From Candidatus Hungatella pullicola (GTDB lineage Bacteria; Bacillota; Clostridia; Lachnospirales; Lachnospiraceae), in assembly GCA_019114305.1 (NCBI GenBank), contig DXFU01000076.1:1-35599 (forward strand): DNA of 35,599 nt, written 5' to 3'. The position numbers and the translations under genes were made by a program. Under the pieces are notes generated by a model that did no database searches, was not told the origin of the DNA, and saw only the letters and a list, made by a program, of their open reading frames with translations. Of this stretch, positions 1 through 8,624 are shown piece after piece (position 1 is the stretch's first letter; each line of letters starts with the position of its first letter).

Positions 1-37
1 CATAATGGTCTGCAAAGATTCTTTGTAAGATGTTCAT
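1..37 (-). CDS. Possible start of an IS91-like transposase (partial, runs off left edge)
   Basis: An ATG on the minus strand at 35-37 opens a frame read to the window edge as MNILQRIFADHY. From memory this resembles the first residues of IS91-like transposases with an N-terminal zinc-binding domain found in Clostridia. Only twelve codons are visible and there is no clear Shine-Dalgarno sequence, so a chance reading is quite possible. If real, the gene lies downstream of the malic enzyme operon on the same strand. Confidence 0.3.
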   Translation of the reverse strand, partial: MNILQRIFADHY

Positions 38-80
38 AAGACTATTATGCAAGAAAAAGTAACAAAAGAAAACCCCTTAT

Positions 81-98
81 CCCCTCATGATTGAGGGG
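81..98. terminator. GC-rich hairpin downstream of the malic enzyme operon
   Basis: CCCCTCA (81-87) and TGAGGGG (92-98) form a perfect 7-bp stem with a 4-nt loop. On the minus strand, T-rich sequence follows a few bases later (about 55-75). It could end the minus-strand operon, but the T-run is not directly adjacent. Confidence 0.35.
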
Positions 99-109
99 CA
101 GGGGAGTTG

Positions 110-130
110 AATAGGCGAAGCCTATTTTTT
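110..130 (+). terminator. Rho-independent terminator, plus strand
   Basis: AATAGGC (110-116), a GAA loop and GCCTATT (120-126) form a perfect 7-bp stem followed by TTTT on the plus strand. It would stop plus-strand transcription entering from the left of the window. It has no T-run in the minus direction. Confidence 0.45.
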
Positions 131-150
131 ACATAAGGAACAATCAGGTT

Positions 151-366
151 CTAAGCGTTAGGCTCTTTTGCTGACCGCAAGACCGCTTTCGGCTGAACCC
201 ATTCTGTCTTAAACGGCTCTGCTTTGGCGGGAACGGGCGTTTTTGGCAAAACAGTTTCTTTTTCTTGGAAGATGTGCCTCATTCCAATACCTGTAACTGA
301 TTGAAGAATCCGGACTGAAAGCATAAACAGAAAGATAGGAATTGCCAGCTTTGTCTGCTTTTTCAT
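151..366 (-). CDS. Small single-pass membrane protein, 71 aa, unknown function
   Basis: I do not recognise this protein. It starts with two lysines and has one hydrophobic segment at about residues 7-25, rich in Ile, Leu and Phe, followed by a polar Lys/Pro/Glu-rich tail. This suggests a single membrane helix with the tail outside, or an uncleaved signal anchor. The start is well supported: AAAGGAG sits 6 nt before the ATG. It lies 41 nt after the DUF4364 gene on the same strand, so it is probably the last gene of the malic enzyme operon. The hairpin at 81-98 follows it. Being short and lacking a known family, it could still be poorly conserved. Confidence 0.55.
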   Translation of the reverse strand: MKKQTKLAIPIFLFMLSVRILQSVTGIGMRHIFQEKETVLPKTPVPAKAEPFKTEWVQPKAVLRSAKEPNA

Positions 367-407
367 AAATGATCTCCTTTCTTTTTGCGGATGGGGACAG
401 AACCCAG

Positions 408-929
408 TTAATCGCTCATAAGAGATTTCATGGCAAAGGCATAAATCTCCTGACTTTTGCTTCTCCAGTGATCACACATCATTTCAGCTTGATTCTTATC
501 AGGGACAGAAAGCTCCAGTTTGATCAAACAGGCCTTGCCTTCCCGGACCTGGCACTGAACCACATAATCCCGGTTGGTGGATTTGTAAAAATCGGCGGTA
601 ACGCCTACTTCGTTGCGAAGGCGGAATTTATTTTCCTTTAAGTATCCGTCTATATCATCTATAATGCCTGGAGAGATTTTACTGGCGAAAAAGGAAAGTG
701 TTTCTTCCCCCTCTCTGGTAATTTCGTACCGGCTGCTGTGATGATTGCTTTCCACGTGGATCAGCTTTGCCTCCAGAAGTTCATTTAACGCCTGGTTCAA
801 AGTAAAATAGGTGGTGTATTCGTGATCCAGAAAAAAAGCGGAAAGCTGAGCGCTGGTCAGGGGAAAATTGACCTGCTTCAGCATGTATAAAATCATCAGT
901 TTGTATAAAGTCAGCGGTTCTGACAGCAT
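408..929 (-). CDS. DUF4364 family protein
   Basis: A 173-aa protein that I recognise as DUF4364, a Firmicutes family of unknown function. The N-terminal half (about residues 1-80) reads as a winged-helix fold: an opening MLSEPLTLYKLMILYML helix, then helices containing LTSAQLSAFFL and a loop followed by SSRYEITREGEE, which resembles the wing of MarR/PadR-like regulators. The C-terminal half looks alpha/beta. A DNA-binding role is plausible but inferred. I chose the ATG at 927-929 because GGAGGG lies 7 nt upstream and family members begin at this methionine; an in-frame ATG at 959 has no such site. It sits 30 nt after the malic enzyme stop and is probably co-transcribed with it. Confidence 0.8.
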   Translation of the reverse strand: MLSEPLTLYKLMILYMLKQVNFPLTSAQLSAFFLDHEYTTYFTLNQALNELLEAKLIHVESNHHSSRYEITREGEETLSFFASKISPGIIDDIDGYLKENKFRLRNEVGVTADFYKSTNRDYVVQCQVREGKACLIKLELSVPDKNQAEMMCDHWRSKSQEIYAFAMKSLMSD

Positions 930-959
930 ATGGGATCCCTCCGTGTTTTTAAGTTTCAT

Positions 960-2114
960 TTATTTCCGGATGTGATCCTTTACCGCTCGGCTGACAACGT
1001 CAGCGACTCTGGGATCAAATGCCTCCGGAAGGATATTGTTTTCATTCAGTTCTTCAGGAGATACCAGTCCTGCAATGGCATCTGCGGCAGCCAGTTTCAT
1101 CTCTTCTGTAATGGCAGTAGCGCCGCCTTCTAATGCTCCTTTGAAAATACCTGGGAAAACAACTACGTTATTTACTTGATTGGGGAAATCAGATCTTCCG
1201 GTGCCTACAACTTTGGCGCCGGCTTTTTTTGCCAGATCAGGCATAATTTCAGGAACCGGATTGGCCATGGCAAAAAGGATGGCGTCTGTATTCATAGAAG
1301 CAACCATCTCTTCGGACACAATGCCTGGAGCGGAAACGCCGATAAAAATGTCAGCGCCCTTCATGGCATCTGCAAGACTTCCTTTCTGACCTTCCAGATT
1401 GGTTGTCTCCATCATCTTCTCCTGCATCCAGTTGAGACCTTCCATTCCTTTATATAAAATACCGGCCTTGTCGCACATGGTAATATGCTTAAAACCATAG
1501 GTAAGAAGAAGCTTTGTGATGGCAATTCCTGCAGAACCGGCGCCGTTGACGACAACCCGGCAGTTTTCCTTTGCCTTTCCTGTTACCTTCAGACTGTTAA
1601 TAATTCCTGCTAAAACAACAATAGCCGTACCATGCTGATCATCATGAAATACAGGTATATCAAGAAGTTCTTTTAAACGTTCCTCAATTTCAAAACAGCG
1701 GGGAGCGGAAATGTCTTCCAGATTGATTCCGCCAAAGGCAGGAGCAATATTCACTACAGTTTTTATAATCTCTTCTGTATCCTGAGTGTCCAGACAGATG
1801 GGGAAAGCGTTAACCTGGCCGAATTCCTTAAATAGAACAGCCTTGCCTTCCATAACAGGCATGGCAGCCAGGGGGCCTATATTGCCAAGGCCCAAAACGG
1901 CGCTTCCGTCAGAGACAACGGCAATGGTGTTGGATTTAATGGTGTATTTATATGCAGCGGCAGGATCGGCGGCGATGACTTTGCAGGGCTCAGCCACCCC
2001 CGGTGTGTAGGCCAGAGCCAGATCTTCTCTGCTCTTTACCTGAGCTTTGGAAACGGTCTCCAATTTTCCGTTCCACTTTTCGTGCAGCAGCAATGCTTTT
2101 TCATTTGTCGTCAT
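960..2114 (-). CDS. Malic enzyme, NAD-dependent type (oxaloacetate-decarboxylating)
   Basis: Converts L-malate to pyruvate and CO2 while reducing NAD(P), linking C4 acids to central metabolism in the cytoplasm. At 384 aa it is the short bacterial form. Visible landmarks are [11 protein letters not shown] (about residues 34-44, with the catalytic Tyr), the segment ending AVLFKEFG with the catalytic Lys, the metal-binding [12 protein letters not shown] and HDDQHGTA motifs, and a Rossmann GAGSAGIA loop (about 192-199). The split N-terminal and NAD-binding domains are both complete. Cofactor preference cannot be read reliably; NAD is the usual assignment for this subgroup. The start ATG (2112-2114) has GAAGGG upstream and a near-consensus promoter at 2150-2178. 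It is the first gene of the operon with DUF4364 and the 71-aa protein. Confidence 0.93.
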   Translation of the reverse strand: MTTNEKALLLHEKWNGKLETVSKAQVKSREDLALAYTPGVAEPCKVIAADPAAAYKYTIKSNTIAVVSDGSAVLGLGNIGPLAAMPVMEGKAVLFKEFGQVNAFPICLDTQDTEEIIKTVVNIAPAFGGINLEDISAPRCFEIEERLKELLDIPVFHDDQHGTAIVVLAGIINSLKVTGKAKENCRVVVNGAGSAGIAITKLLLTYGFKHITMCDKAGILYKGMEGLNWMQEKMMETTNLEGQKGSLADAMKGADIFIGVSAPGIVSEEMVASMNTDAILFAMANPVPEIMPDLAKKAGAKVVGTGRSDFPNQVNNVVVFPGIFKGALEGGATAITEEMKLAAADAIAGLVSPEELNENNILPEAFDPRVADVVSRAVKDHIRK

Positions 2115-2149
2115 AATACTTTGCCCTTCTTTATTCAGATTTTTATTCT

Positions 2150-2178
2150 ATCATATCAATTTTGCAGGTCTAAATCAA
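2150..2178 (-). promoter_or_regulatory. Sigma-A-type promoter for the malic enzyme operon
   Basis: On the minus strand, TTGATT (2178-2173) and TATGAT (2155-2150) are separated by exactly 17 nt. This leaves a leader of about 30 nt before the malic enzyme ATG. Confidence 0.7.
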
Positions 2179-2193
2179 GAATGATTTTTGGGG

Positions 2194-2222
2194 TTTTAAA
2201 ACCATAGAAAGTGTGCTAGAAT
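2194..2222 (+). promoter_or_regulatory. Extended -10 promoter for the DUF5717 operon
   Basis: TGCTAGAAT at 2214-2222 is an extended -10 element (TG-N-TAGAAT). The best -35 at 17-nt spacing is the weak TTTTAA (2194-2199). It lies about 60 nt before the first gene and back to back with the malic enzyme promoter. Confidence 0.45.
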
Positions 2223-2279
2223 ATAGGATGATTAAATTTAGGCTATGGTAATAAAAGACAGAAGATACAGGTGGGTATA

Positions 2280-5200
2280 ATGAGAGAACGAATCAACAAG
2301 CTGGCAAGAGGCATTATTGATTCTGAAAGTCCAAAAATACAGGTGGCGCCATCCCGGATTGAGGAAACGGTCGCAGCGGGCAAAATTACAAGACGGGAAT
2401 TTGTGGTCACCAGCGAAAATAATTTAAGCATTAAGGGATTGGCATATTCCTCTGATTTTCGGGTAAAGCTTCACAGCAGCGCTTTTGGCGGCAATTATAA
2501 TCATATGGTATATGAGGTGGATGGCACTTATCTGGAAGACGGAGACGAGATAAAGGGAACTTTTTATCTGATTACAAGCGGCGGAGAAAAAGAAATCCCT
2601 TATTCTTTTTGCGCGGAATCTACAACTTCCGGCAAGGCTCTTGGCAATTTAAAGACTGCCCAGGATTTTGCTGACATAGCAAAGCGTGATCTGGATATGG
2701 CCCTTCGCCTTTTTGAATACAGAGATTTTGTGGAAGCGCCTTTTATGCAGGACTTAAAGGTGCGTACGTTATATGACGGATTGAAAGGACGGCCTGACAG
2801 AAGAAAAGAACTGGAGGAATTCCTTCAGGCGCTGAAGGTAAAAGAGCCGGTTGTTCTGGAAGTGGAATGTCAGGAGAAGAACTTTGGCCAGGTGACAGAT
2901 TCTGTAATAGGAGAGATTTGTCTTACGAAAAAGGGCTGGGGATACATAAGCCTGGAGGCAGTGACAGACTGCAGTTTTATAGAGCTGCCAAAGCGAAATA
3001 TTGAAGAACAGGATTTTGTGGATGGGAAGTTTTTGCTTCCCTTCTCTGTCCATCCGGCTAAAATGCACCAGGGAAGAAATTTCGGCACCATTGTAATTGG
3101 GGGAGTGGACTGCCGCTTTTCCATTTCTGTGACAGCTGATCTCAACCCGGGAGGAGGCATTTCCGTGGAAGATGCCTGTGTGAAAGAAGCTTGGGAGAAA
3201 TATTTGAGACTTCGCTTAGATGTGGAGAGCGGTCAGTATGAGAACTCTCTTCTTCGGAGCAGAATGTGGAAAGAACTGGATGAAATCGAGCTTATTGAAG
3301 GGGAGAATAACCTGGCTCAGCTTTTTAAGGCTGAGATTTCTATAGATGATGGAGAACTGGAGAAGGGAAGCCGGATTTTGGCGCTGTGCAGGGACAATAT
3401 TCTGGCGGAACGTCAGGAGAATATAGAGCTGTACTGTTATTATCAATATCTTAAGCTTAAACTGGAACCAGATCAGCCTCAGAAGGAATCTTTGATCCGT
3501 CTGTTGCGCAAATATCTGGAGGAGTATCCGGCATGTTACCGTCTGTTTTTCCTCCAGGTAAAGACAGATGAGAGGCTTTGGGAGAATCTTCCTTATTTGG
3601 CGGGACAGATGCGACGCCAGTATGAGGCAGGATGCAGAAGTCCGTTCCTTTACCTGTGGGGCTGTCAGGTGTTTAACCGTATGCCGGAGCTGATAGGAAA
3701 CCTTGGCGATTTTGAGCTGCAGGCGGTTTATAACGGTTCCGCCAGAGGGGTGGTTGAGGAGAAAACAGCTTTGGCCGTAGCTGATGCTGTTCTGTCTTCT
3801 AAAAAATCCAGCCGTCTTCACTTTAGACTGCTGACCAGACTTTACAGCTCTTACCCCAATAAGAAGATTCTTGAAGCTATATGCGCTGTTCTTATCCGGA
3901 GAGAATGCAGGCAGAGGGAAGCTTTTACCTGGTATGAAAAAGGTGTCAGGGAGGGGATCAGTCTTACCAGACTTTACGAATATTATTTATACGCTCTTCC
4001 TCAGAAGGAGTATAAATATCTTCTTCCCAAAGAGGTTCTTTTGTACTTTTCTTATGGTGGAAATGAGCTGGATCAAAGCAGCAGAGAATTTTTATATAAA
4101 AATGTTCTGGTATACTTAAAGGATACAGATCCTCTGTATCAGACTTATGAGAGAACCATAGAAAAATTTGCCACAGAGCAGCTTTTGAAATCCCATATCA
4201 GCAGCAATTTGGCAGTAATCTATGAACATATAATCTTTCCCGATGTAATTGATCTTCCTATGGCGCGGGTGCTGCCTGCAGTGCTGCGCTCTTATCGGAT
4301 CACCTGCTCCAATCCCAGAATGAAATATGTGGTTGTCAAATACCAGGAGCTGGAGGGGGAAGACGTGTATCTTCTGAAAGATGGAACTGCTTACGTCCCG
4401 TTGTATTCTGATAACAGCATTCTTCTCTTTCAGGACAGTTTCGGAAACAGATACGGCCGGATTCCCTGTAAAAAAGAGGCAGTGATGGACAAACCGGATC
4501 TGGAGGAGCGATGCTTTGAACTGTATCCGGATCATCCCATGCTTCGGCTGAGGGCCTGTATGGACATTATGAAAAACGGGGTTTCCACAGAGCGGGAAGT
4601 GGGGATTCTGGAAAATACTCTTGAGGATCAGAGAATTCATCCTCTTTACCATAAACAGCTGATATCCAGGATTATTGAGTACTATGGAAAAGGAGCTGGA
4701 GGCCAGTTAGACGAAAAAGAGGCTGCTTATCTGGTGGAGATGGATAAAGCAGGGCTTACTAAAGAGGAAAGAAATCGAATCTGCCAGGCTCTTATTGGAA
4801 ACGGCTATATGGAAGAAGCCTTTGAGCTTATACGGGAATATGGCTATGAAGGACTTCCTGCCGGCAGCTTGTTAAAGCTGTGCGGAAAGATGATTTTGGA
4901 CAAGCTGTTTGATCAGGATGATCTGCTGCTTCATCTTTCCTATGATATATTCCTTCAGGAAAAATGTGACGGAGTGATTCTTGACTATCTGTGTGAATAT
5001 TTTAACGGTTCCACAGACCAGATGTACCGCCTTCTTCTTCAGGGGGTTTCTGAGCATGTGGAGACCTATGACCTGGAAGAACGATTGGTGGCTCAGATGA
5101 TGTTTTCCGGATGCAGTGAGAAAATTGACCGGGTATTTGATCTGTATATGAACAGAAAAAAGACCAGCGAAAATATTGTCAGGGCATATTTTACTATAAA

Positions 5201-5852
5201 AAGTACAGAGTATTTTATGGAGGATAAGGTGCCGGAGGACAAGGTATTTACTTATCTAGAAAGAGCGTTGGATTCGGCTCAGGATAAGGGAAGTGTTCCA
5301 ACGGTTTATCTTCTTGCCCTTACCAGATATTATTCAACTCTGTCAGAACTGAACGAAGATCAGAAAAAGCTGTGCGGGGATATGATTTCTATGCTCATAG
5401 AGGAAGGGATGGTTTTCCCTTATTTCAAGAAACTTTCTGCATGGATTCCTCTCCCTCAGGAGATTATGGACAAGGCCATGATTCAGTATTCTACTGGCAG
5501 AGACGCCCGTATTGACCTTCAGATCAGGATCCTTCCTGATGAGGAGGAATTTCACAGCGAGGATATTCAGAGAACCTATCAGGGGATTTTTGTAAAGCAG
5601 AAGATCCTGTTTGAGGGAGAGATTATGGAATATCGGATCAGTGAGGAAGAAAAGGGCAAGTGGGTGCTTAAGGAAGAAGGAAGCGTAGGCTGCGATAGCC
5701 CGGCATCGGCAAAAACCGCAGGAAGCCGATTTGCCTGCCTCAATGAAATGAGCCTTTCCCTCAGCCTTAAAGATGAAGAAGGACTGAGAAAACGGATGGA
5801 AGAGTATTTGAAAAAGACAGCTGCGGCTGAAGAATTATTTTCATTGATATAA
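2280..5852 (+). CDS. Large DUF5717 family protein, unknown function
   Basis: A 1190-aa cytoplasmic protein with no signal peptide or clear membrane helix. I place it in DUF5717, an uncharacterised family that I associate with Lachnospiraceae. The N-terminus (about residues 30-125) alternates short hydrophobic stretches with Gly/Asp turns and looks like a beta-sandwich. A second similar beta-rich block lies at about 195-295. From about 310 to 1090 the sequence is almost all amphipathic helices with recurring LYxxYL-like patterns, resembling a helical-repeat (TPR-like) scaffold. A beta-rich tail follows (about 1105-1150). I chose ATG 2280 because AGGTGG precedes it; an in-frame GTG at 2271 overlaps that site. 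The Hsp70-like gene begins 15 nt after the stop. A scaffold or client-handling role is inference only. Confidence 0.8.
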   Translation: MRERINKLARGIIDSESPKIQVAPSRIEETVAAGKITRREFVVTSENNLSIKGLAYSSDFRVKLHSSAFGGNYNHMVYEVDGTYLEDGDEIKGTFYLITSGGEKEIPYSFCAESTTSGKALGNLKTAQDFADIAKRDLDMALRLFEYRDFVEAPFMQDLKVRTLYDGLKGRPDRRKELEEFLQALKVKEPVVLEVECQEKNFGQVTDSVIGEICLTKKGWGYISLEAVTDCSFIELPKRNIEEQDFVDGKFLLPFSVHPAKMHQGRNFGTIVIGGVDCRFSISVTADLNPGGGISVEDACVKEAWEKYLRLRLDVESGQYENSLLRSRMWKELDEIELIEGENNLAQLFKAEISIDDGELEKGSRILALCRDNILAERQENIELYCYYQYLKLKLEPDQPQKESLIRLLRKYLEEYPACYRLFFLQVKTDERLWENLPYLAGQMRRQYEAGCRSPFLYLWGCQVFNRMPELIGNLGDFELQAVYNGSARGVVEEKTALAVADAVLSSKKSSRLHFRLLTRLYSSYPNKKILEAICAVLIRRECRQREAFTWYEKGVREGISLTRLYEYYLYALPQKEYKYLLPKEVLLYFSYGGNELDQSSREFLYKNVLVYLKDTDPLYQTYERTIEKFATEQLLKSHISSNLAVIYEHIIFPDVIDLPMARVLPAVLRSYRITCSNPRMKYVVVKYQELEGEDVYLLKDGTAYVPLYSDNSILLFQDSFGNRYGRIPCKKEAVMDKPDLEERCFELYPDHPMLRLRACMDIMKNGVSTEREVGILENTLEDQRIHPLYHKQLISRIIEYYGKGAGGQLDEKEAAYLVEMDKAGLTKEERNRICQALIGNGYMEEAFELIREYGYEGLPAGSLLKLCGKMILDKLFDQDDLLLHLSYDIFLQEKCDGVILDYLCEYFNGSTDQMYRLLLQGVSEHVETYDLEERLVAQMMFSGCSEKIDRVFDLYMNRKKTSENIVRAYFTIKSTEYFMEDKVPEDKVFTYLERALDSAQDKGSVPTVYLLALTRYYSTLSELNEDQKKLCGDMISMLIEEGMVFPYFKKLSAWIPLPQEIMDKAMIQYSTGRDARIDLQIRILPDEEEFHSEDIQRTYQGIFVKQKILFEGEIMEYRISEEEKGKWVLKEEGSVGCDSPASAKTAGSRFACLNEMSLSLSLKDEEGLRKRMEEYLKKTAAAEELFSLI

Positions 5853-5867
5853 AGAAGGGAGCTGTCA

Positions 5868-7094
5868 ATGGACGGACTGATTATAGGATTGGATTTATGT
5901 GATTCCTATACCAGAATCTGCTGCCATGACCGGGAAAAATCGTGGAGTGTTCCTACGGTTGTCTGCCGGAAGAAGGAGGAGGCCGATTCCTGGTATGTAG
6001 GCGAGGAGGCTTACGCTTACACTCTGGCCGGGGAAGGGATTATTGTGGACAAGCTTTTGAAGCTGACCGCAAAAGAAGGGACTGCCACTTTAGGAGGAAC
6101 CAAATACGAGGCGCTTGAGCTGCTGAAAATATTTCTAAAAAAAATTCTTGAAATTCCCAAGAAAGAGTATTTCAGAGAGGATGTGAGGCAGTTGGTCATA
6201 ACCCTCCAGAAAATGGATGCGAAGCTTTTGGATGGGCTGATGTACTGTGCGGATTATCTTAATATTCCAAGAGACAGAGTTCACATTGTAAGCCATACGG
6301 AAAGCTTTGTCTATTATGTGCTGAATCAGAAAAAGGAGATCTGGAACAACCAGGTGGCCGCCTTTGATTTGTCAGAGGACGGTCTTTTCTACCATGAACT
6401 GAAGGTACAGAGAGGCTTAAAAAAAATGACGGTAATCGCCGAAGAGGAGGCGCTGGAGGAGAGTTTTAATCTGGATGTGCTGGATAACGCTTCCGGGATG
6501 AAGCTGGCAGATAAGATTATGTGTTCCTGCGGAGAAAGACTTCTGGACAGAAAGCTGTTTTCCACTATCTTCCTTACTGGAAAGGGGTTCGAGCGTCAGG
6601 ACTGGGCAGGAAACTTTATGAAGCTGATCTGTCCCAGAAGGAAGGTGTTTGTGGAGCAGGAATTGTTTGCCAGAGGAGCGGCTTTTAGGGGAGGAGATCT
6701 GCTTCAGGAAAGAAGCGCCAGCTCTTTTGTGTGCATCTGTTCCGGAAGACTCCATTCCACCATCTCTATGAAAGTGCTTTATAAGGAGAGGGAAAGTCAG
6801 CTGGTAGTGGCGGCGGCAGGGGACAGCTGGTATGAGTCTAAAAGCACTGTGGATCTGATTTTAGACGGCCAGGATTATGTAGAATTTATTGTAACGCCTA
6901 TGGATCCTAAGCAGCGAAAAGTAGTGAGGATTCCTCTGGAAGGCTTTCCTGATAGACCGGACAGAACTACCAGAGTGGGCTTAAATGTAGGATTTTTAGA
7001 TGAGAAAACCATGGCGGTAGTACTGAGGGACAAGGGATTTGGAGAGCTGTTTCCTTCCTCGGGAACCGTGGTCAGACGTGAGGTTCGGATATGA
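5868..7094 (+). CDS. Divergent Hsp70/actin-fold protein, DUF5716-like
   Basis: A 408-aa protein with the layout of an actin/Hsp70/MreB-type nucleotide-binding fold. Residues 4-18 (LIIGLDLCDSYTRIC) match a phosphate-1 loop of the GIDLGTT type. At about 172-185 AAFDLSEDGLFYHE sits where the phosphate-2 loop is expected. IFLTGKGFE at about 236 fits the adenosine motif, and FARGAAF at about 268-274 matches the conserved ARGAA helix of Hsp70 and MreB. The C-terminal third is beta-rich. Both phosphate loops lack the usual Gly-Gly/Thr residues, so ATP hydrolysis is uncertain. I associate it with DUF5716. AAGGGAG supports the ATG start. It sits 15 nt after the DUF5717 gene and overlaps the TPR gene by 4 nt (ATGA), which suggests a shared complex. 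Confidence 0.75.
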   Translation: MDGLIIGLDLCDSYTRICCHDREKSWSVPTVVCRKKEEADSWYVGEEAYAYTLAGEGIIVDKLLKLTAKEGTATLGGTKYEALELLKIFLKKILEIPKKEYFREDVRQLVITLQKMDAKLLDGLMYCADYLNIPRDRVHIVSHTESFVYYVLNQKKEIWNNQVAAFDLSEDGLFYHELKVQRGLKKMTVIAEEEALEESFNLDVLDNASGMKLADKIMCSCGERLLDRKLFSTIFLTGKGFERQDWAGNFMKLICPRRKVFVEQELFARGAAFRGGDLLQERSASSFVCICSGRLHSTISMKVLYKERESQLVVAAAGDSWYESKSTVDLILDGQDYVEFIVTPMDPKQRKVVRIPLEGFPDRPDRTTRVGLNVGFLDEKTMAVVLRDKGFGELFPSSGTVVRREVRI

Positions 7095-7903
7095 GTGTAA
7101 TTCTCTGCCGGCAGGAGCCGGTGAAACATCCTTTTTATTTTGAAGATCTGGGAGTCCATCTATATTCTTCTCAGGAATTGTGTTATGTGATTTATAACAA
7201 TCCCCTTCTGGTAATGAACGACTTTGTAGATGATCATCTGATTCAGTTTATTCGGGAGGAGCTGGATCAGGTGTTTTTTTCCCAGAAACTGGAGAATTGG
7301 AAGAAAAGTGACGAGGATCCAGATGAACTTCTTTTTATGATTCTGAAAGAGTGTGATTACTATACCGCGGTAGAAATCAATAGGTTTCGCCAGCAGGTGG
7401 CTGCCTACAGAAAACTGACTCCTCCGCAGTTTGCCAAGGCAAAAGGCGATTATCTGTTTACAAAAGGACAGTATGGGAGAGCTGCGGAAGAGTACGAAAG
7501 ACTTCTGGAGAAACCCAGGGAGAAGGGAATGGATGACCGTTTTGTGGCCGGCTTGTATCACAATTTGGGAAGCGCCTACGCATGTCTTTTTCTGGGGGAA
7601 AAGGCATGTCACGCTTATGAAAAGTCTTTAAACCTGGTGAAAGATGACCGGGTTTTAAAGAAAATCTGTTATTTAACCAGCTGGAACCCGTCCATGCCTG
7701 TGGGTGATCGGACCCGCAGTCTGATTACGGAGGAGATGAAAGAGCAGTGCGTCAAGGACGTAAAGGAGGCGGAGAACCGGGCAGAGAATGCCCCGAAGGT
7801 TCTTCAGCTGGGAGAAATATTCTGTCGGGAGCCAGATAAGCGCCTGGAAAAAGCGGGGGAGCTGGTACGCCGTTGGAAGCAGGAATACAGAGGTATGATT
7901 TAA
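7091..7903 (+). CDS. TPR-containing protein, third gene of the DUF5717/DUF5716 operon
   Basis: A 270-aa soluble protein. The first 100 or so residues are mixed and acidic, with no family I recognise. At about residues 115-195 there are tandem helix pairs typical of tetratricopeptide repeats: FAKAKGDYLFTKGQYGRAAE is a good TPR, followed by VAGLYHNLGSAYACLFLGEK and CHAYEKSLNLV. The C-terminus is charged and helical (about 215-270), possibly a coiled coil. The start ATG overlaps the stop of the Hsp70-like gene (ATGA), indicating translational coupling. TPR proteins are common partners of Hsp70-type proteins, so it may be an adaptor for its neighbour. This is inference; the biochemical role is unknown. 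Confidence 0.75.
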   Translation: MSVILCRQEPVKHPFYFEDLGVHLYSSQELCYVIYNNPLLVMNDFVDDHLIQFIREELDQVFFSQKLENWKKSDEDPDELLFMILKECDYYTAVEINRFRQQVAAYRKLTPPQFAKAKGDYLFTKGQYGRAAEEYERLLEKPREKGMDDRFVAGLYHNLGSAYACLFLGEKACHAYEKSLNLVKDDRVLKKICYLTSWNPSMPVGDRTRSLITEEMKEQCVKDVKEAENRAENAPKVLQLGEIFCREPDKRLEKAGELVRRWKQEYRGMI

Positions 7904-8040
7904 GGATGAAATTGTGGTAAAAGACGGACATGGAGACCGATAATTGGCTTAAGGTGGCAACCGCCCACAGTTTTGTGGTTGATTAAGGGAAGATTTTTAA
8001 AGGCTTTGTGCCAATGAAACATACAGCCGGGAGGGACGGA
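7904..8040 (+). other. Intergenic region with two overlapping hairpins
   Basis: GGTGG-CAA-CCGCC (7953-7965) can fold as a 5-bp hairpin. CCACA-GTTT-TGTGG (7965-7978) can form a second, and AACC (7959-7962) with GGTT (7977-7980) offers an alternative outer pairing that would break the first. There is no T-run, so it is not a simple terminator, and it matches no riboswitch class I know. Confidence 0.35.
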
Positions 8041-8577
8041 ATGAGGGATTTTAGGATTATATCTACAGACAGATTAACAGAAGATCAGCAAAAGCAGATA
8101 GAGCACATTCTAAGAGAATGTGATCAGGAGTTTGTTCCTCCCATTTCGGAAAGAACCAGCACTTCCCAGACAGACTGGAGCATGGAAGAAAAGGAACGGG
8201 GCGTTGCCATCTACCTGAAACAGCTGATAAAACAGCATATGCTGCTTGCAGTGCAGGAGGAGAAAGTGGCGGGATTTCTCTCTTATCAGGATTCTTTTAA
8301 CTGCCCCATACTGAAAGAGTTTCCCAACTGCTGTTACCTGACCACCTTGTGTGTTGGCCATGACAGCAGGGGAGCAGGTCTTTCCAAGCTTTTATACGCC
8401 AGAGCCGTGAACGAGATCGCGGAAAGATTTCCCGGAGCGGCTGTAACCTTGAGAACCTGGTCTACCAATAAGGCTCAGCTTCACATTTTAAAGGAGCTGG
8501 GATTTTCATGTCAGACCTTATTAAAGGATGATCGGGGAGAGGGAGTGGACACGGTCTATTATGTGTTGAGCCGCTGA
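8041..8577 (+). CDS. GNAT-family N-acetyltransferase
   Basis: A 178-aa acetyltransferase that would transfer an acetyl group from acetyl-CoA to an unidentified amine. The GNAT core is clear: a central strand YLTTLCVGHDSRGAGLSKLL (about residues 99-118) holds the acetyl-CoA loop R-G-A-G-L, followed by a helix and then ELGFSCQ in the last third, the usual GF turn of motif B. The N-terminal part is less conserved and likely sets substrate choice. I chose ATG 8041 because GGGAGG lies just upstream; the in-frame GTG at 8008 has none. It follows the DUF5717 operon by 137 nt and precedes the valS promoter, with no clear functional link to either. Confidence 0.82.
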   Translation: MRDFRIISTDRLTEDQQKQIEHILRECDQEFVPPISERTSTSQTDWSMEEKERGVAIYLKQLIKQHMLLAVQEEKVAGFLSYQDSFNCPILKEFPNCCYLTTLCVGHDSRGAGLSKLLYARAVNEIAERFPGAAVTLRTWSTNKAQLHILKELGFSCQTLLKDDRGEGVDTVYYVLSR

Positions 8578-8624
8578 TATGGAAGAACAAGGAAATTATA
8601 AGAAAAAAGAGACAGAATTAGTTC

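Noticed and set aside
369-641. A 90-codon plus-strand frame
   Set aside because: It is antisense to the well-supported DUF4364 gene and has no recognisable protein features.
4116-4652. A 178-codon minus-strand frame within the DUF5717 gene
   Set aside because: A long antisense frame in a very long gene is expected by chance; it has no promoter, ribosome site or family motif.
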